Below are positions 63,499-64,000 of a DNA stretch of 64,000 nt, one piece after another. The stretch lies in the NCBI RefSeq assembly GCF_007671685.1, contig NZ_VCNL01000002.1:620001-684000 (forward strand). Reading direction: 5' to 3'. Made by a program: the position numbers and the translations under genes. This stretch comes from Halorubrum salsamenti (GTDB taxonomy: Archaea > Halobacteriota > Halobacteria > Halobacteriales > Haloferacaceae). The notes under the pieces are model-generated. The model searched no databases, had not been told where the DNA came from, and was given only the letters and a program-made list of their open reading frames with translations. Position 1 is the stretch's first letter. Each line of letters opens with the position of its first letter.

Positions 63499-63723
63499 TT
63501 ATCGCCCTCCGATGGAGTCGGCGTCGCGCTGCGTCTCCCGGAGCTGGAGCACGTCGCCCATGCGGACGGGGCCCAGGACGTTCCGGGTGATGATCCGGCC
63601 CTGGTTCGATCCCTCCTGGATGCGGCACTTGACCTGCATGGCCTCGCCGTGCATCCCGGTCTTGCCGACGACCTCGATGACCTCCGCGGTCGTCGAGTCG
63701 CCGGTGCCCTCTTCTGCGCTCAT
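63499..63723 (-). CDS. rps28e: Ribosomal protein S28e
   Basis: 74 residues. [20 protein letters not shown] and [35 protein letters not shown] are canonical S28e. Small-subunit protein near the mRNA exit. Second gene in the operon, three bases before rpl24e. Confidence 0.97.
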   Translation of the reverse strand: MSAEEGTGDSTTAEVIEVVGKTGMHGEAMQVKCRIQEGSNQGRIITRNVLGPVRMGDVLQLRETQRDADSIGGR

Positions 63724-63729
63724 GGGTGG

Positions 63730-64000
63730 TTATCGAAGCTCCGCGACCTTCTCGCCGATATCCTCGACGTCGTCGTCGGCGTCGCCGGCGTCGACGACGG
63801 CGGCGGCGGCCGAACCGACTTCGAGGCCGGCGGCGTGGCCGACTTCGTCCTGCGTGTCGACGAAGACGACCGGGATGCCCTTCTCCTCGGCGAGTTCGGG
63901 GAGGTGCATCACGATCTCCTCGGGGGAGACGTCCTCGGCGACGATGACGAGGTCCGCGTTGCCGCGCTCGACGGCCTTCGTGGTCTCGTTGGTTCCTTTC
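63730..64000 (-). CDS. rpl7ae: Ribosomal protein L7Ae, C-terminal part
   Basis: The visible 89 residues ([60 protein letters not shown]) are the kink-turn-binding L7Ae fold; the N-terminus is beyond the window. L7Ae is shared by the ribosome, box C/D and H/ACA RNPs and RNase P. First visible gene of the operon leading to ndk. Confidence 0.96.
   Translation of the reverse strand, partial: KGTNETTKAVERGNADLVIVAEDVSPEEIVMHLPELAEEKGIPVVFVDTQDEVGHAAGLEVGSAAAAVVDAGDADDDVEDIGEKVAELR

Overview
The window is a GC-rich chromosomal segment of a halophilic archaeon. The evidence is strongly acidic proteins, a ribosomal cluster rpl7ae-rps28e-rpl24e-ndk, aIF5A next to an agmatinase-like gene, archaeal shikimate kinase of the GHMP type, type II GAPDH, F420 genes (cofE, mer-like), Tat lipoproteins, and TATA boxes about 25 bases before start codons (leaderless transcripts). 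Gene content and style fit Haloferacales, probably Halorubrum or a close relative; the genus is an inference.

Layout. 1-7.4 kb: end of aIF5A, agmatinase, a SelW/Rdx-like protein, amidohydrolase, two UspA proteins, PiT phosphate permease, a membrane protein and an XPB-type helicase. 7.5-15.7 kb: a long intergenic repeat (copy A), a YgaP-type membrane protein, rhodanese, UspA, a frameshifted membrane protein gene, GNAT, a TIGR00300 enzyme (probable ornithine cyclodeaminase) and a site-2 protease. 15.7-27.4 kb: chemotaxis transducer, cofE-mer, repeat copy B, tsr3, peroxiredoxin, several membrane proteins, type II GAPDH with a TrmB-like site, an M29-like aminopeptidase, a beta-propeller protein and a nucleoside-recognition permease. 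27.4-38.4 kb: repeat copy C, katG, a small block with DUF2249, a HemA-dimerisation-like protein and truncated hemoglobin sharing one promoter motif, an ATP-grasp protein, repeat copy D, a HerA-like ATPase, then a decayed stretch with tandem repeats, a gamma-glutamyltransferase remnant and a secreted metallo-beta-lactamase/DUF3006 pair. 38.6-49.4 kb: chorismate mutase and shikimate kinase, Tat lipoproteins, DUF5796, ferredoxin, tRNA-Leu with duplicated 3' pieces, repeat copy E, trpS, UspA, an RNase Z-like hydrolase, TenA and MoaA. 49.5-64 kb: tRNA-Arg, UPF0200/UPF0201 pair, GNAT, transporters, an HTH regulator, gpmI, thiolase, aIF1A, an IS1341-type tnpB element, beta carbonic anhydrase, an FG-GAP protein, and the ndk/ribosomal operon.

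Most of the window is ordinary core metabolism. Two signals stand out. First, five dispersed intergenic elements (A-E) share an almost invariant 20-base core, TTATAA-type boundary boxes and hairpins whose arms differ between copies yet stay paired; they look like a structured RNA or non-autonomous repeat family. Second, three neighbouring genes (DUF2249 protein, HemA-domain protein, truncated hemoglobin) each carry a copy of the same CCGAA-N4-TTC motif 36-41 bases before the start codon, suggesting a small heme/nitric-oxide or low-oxygen regulon.
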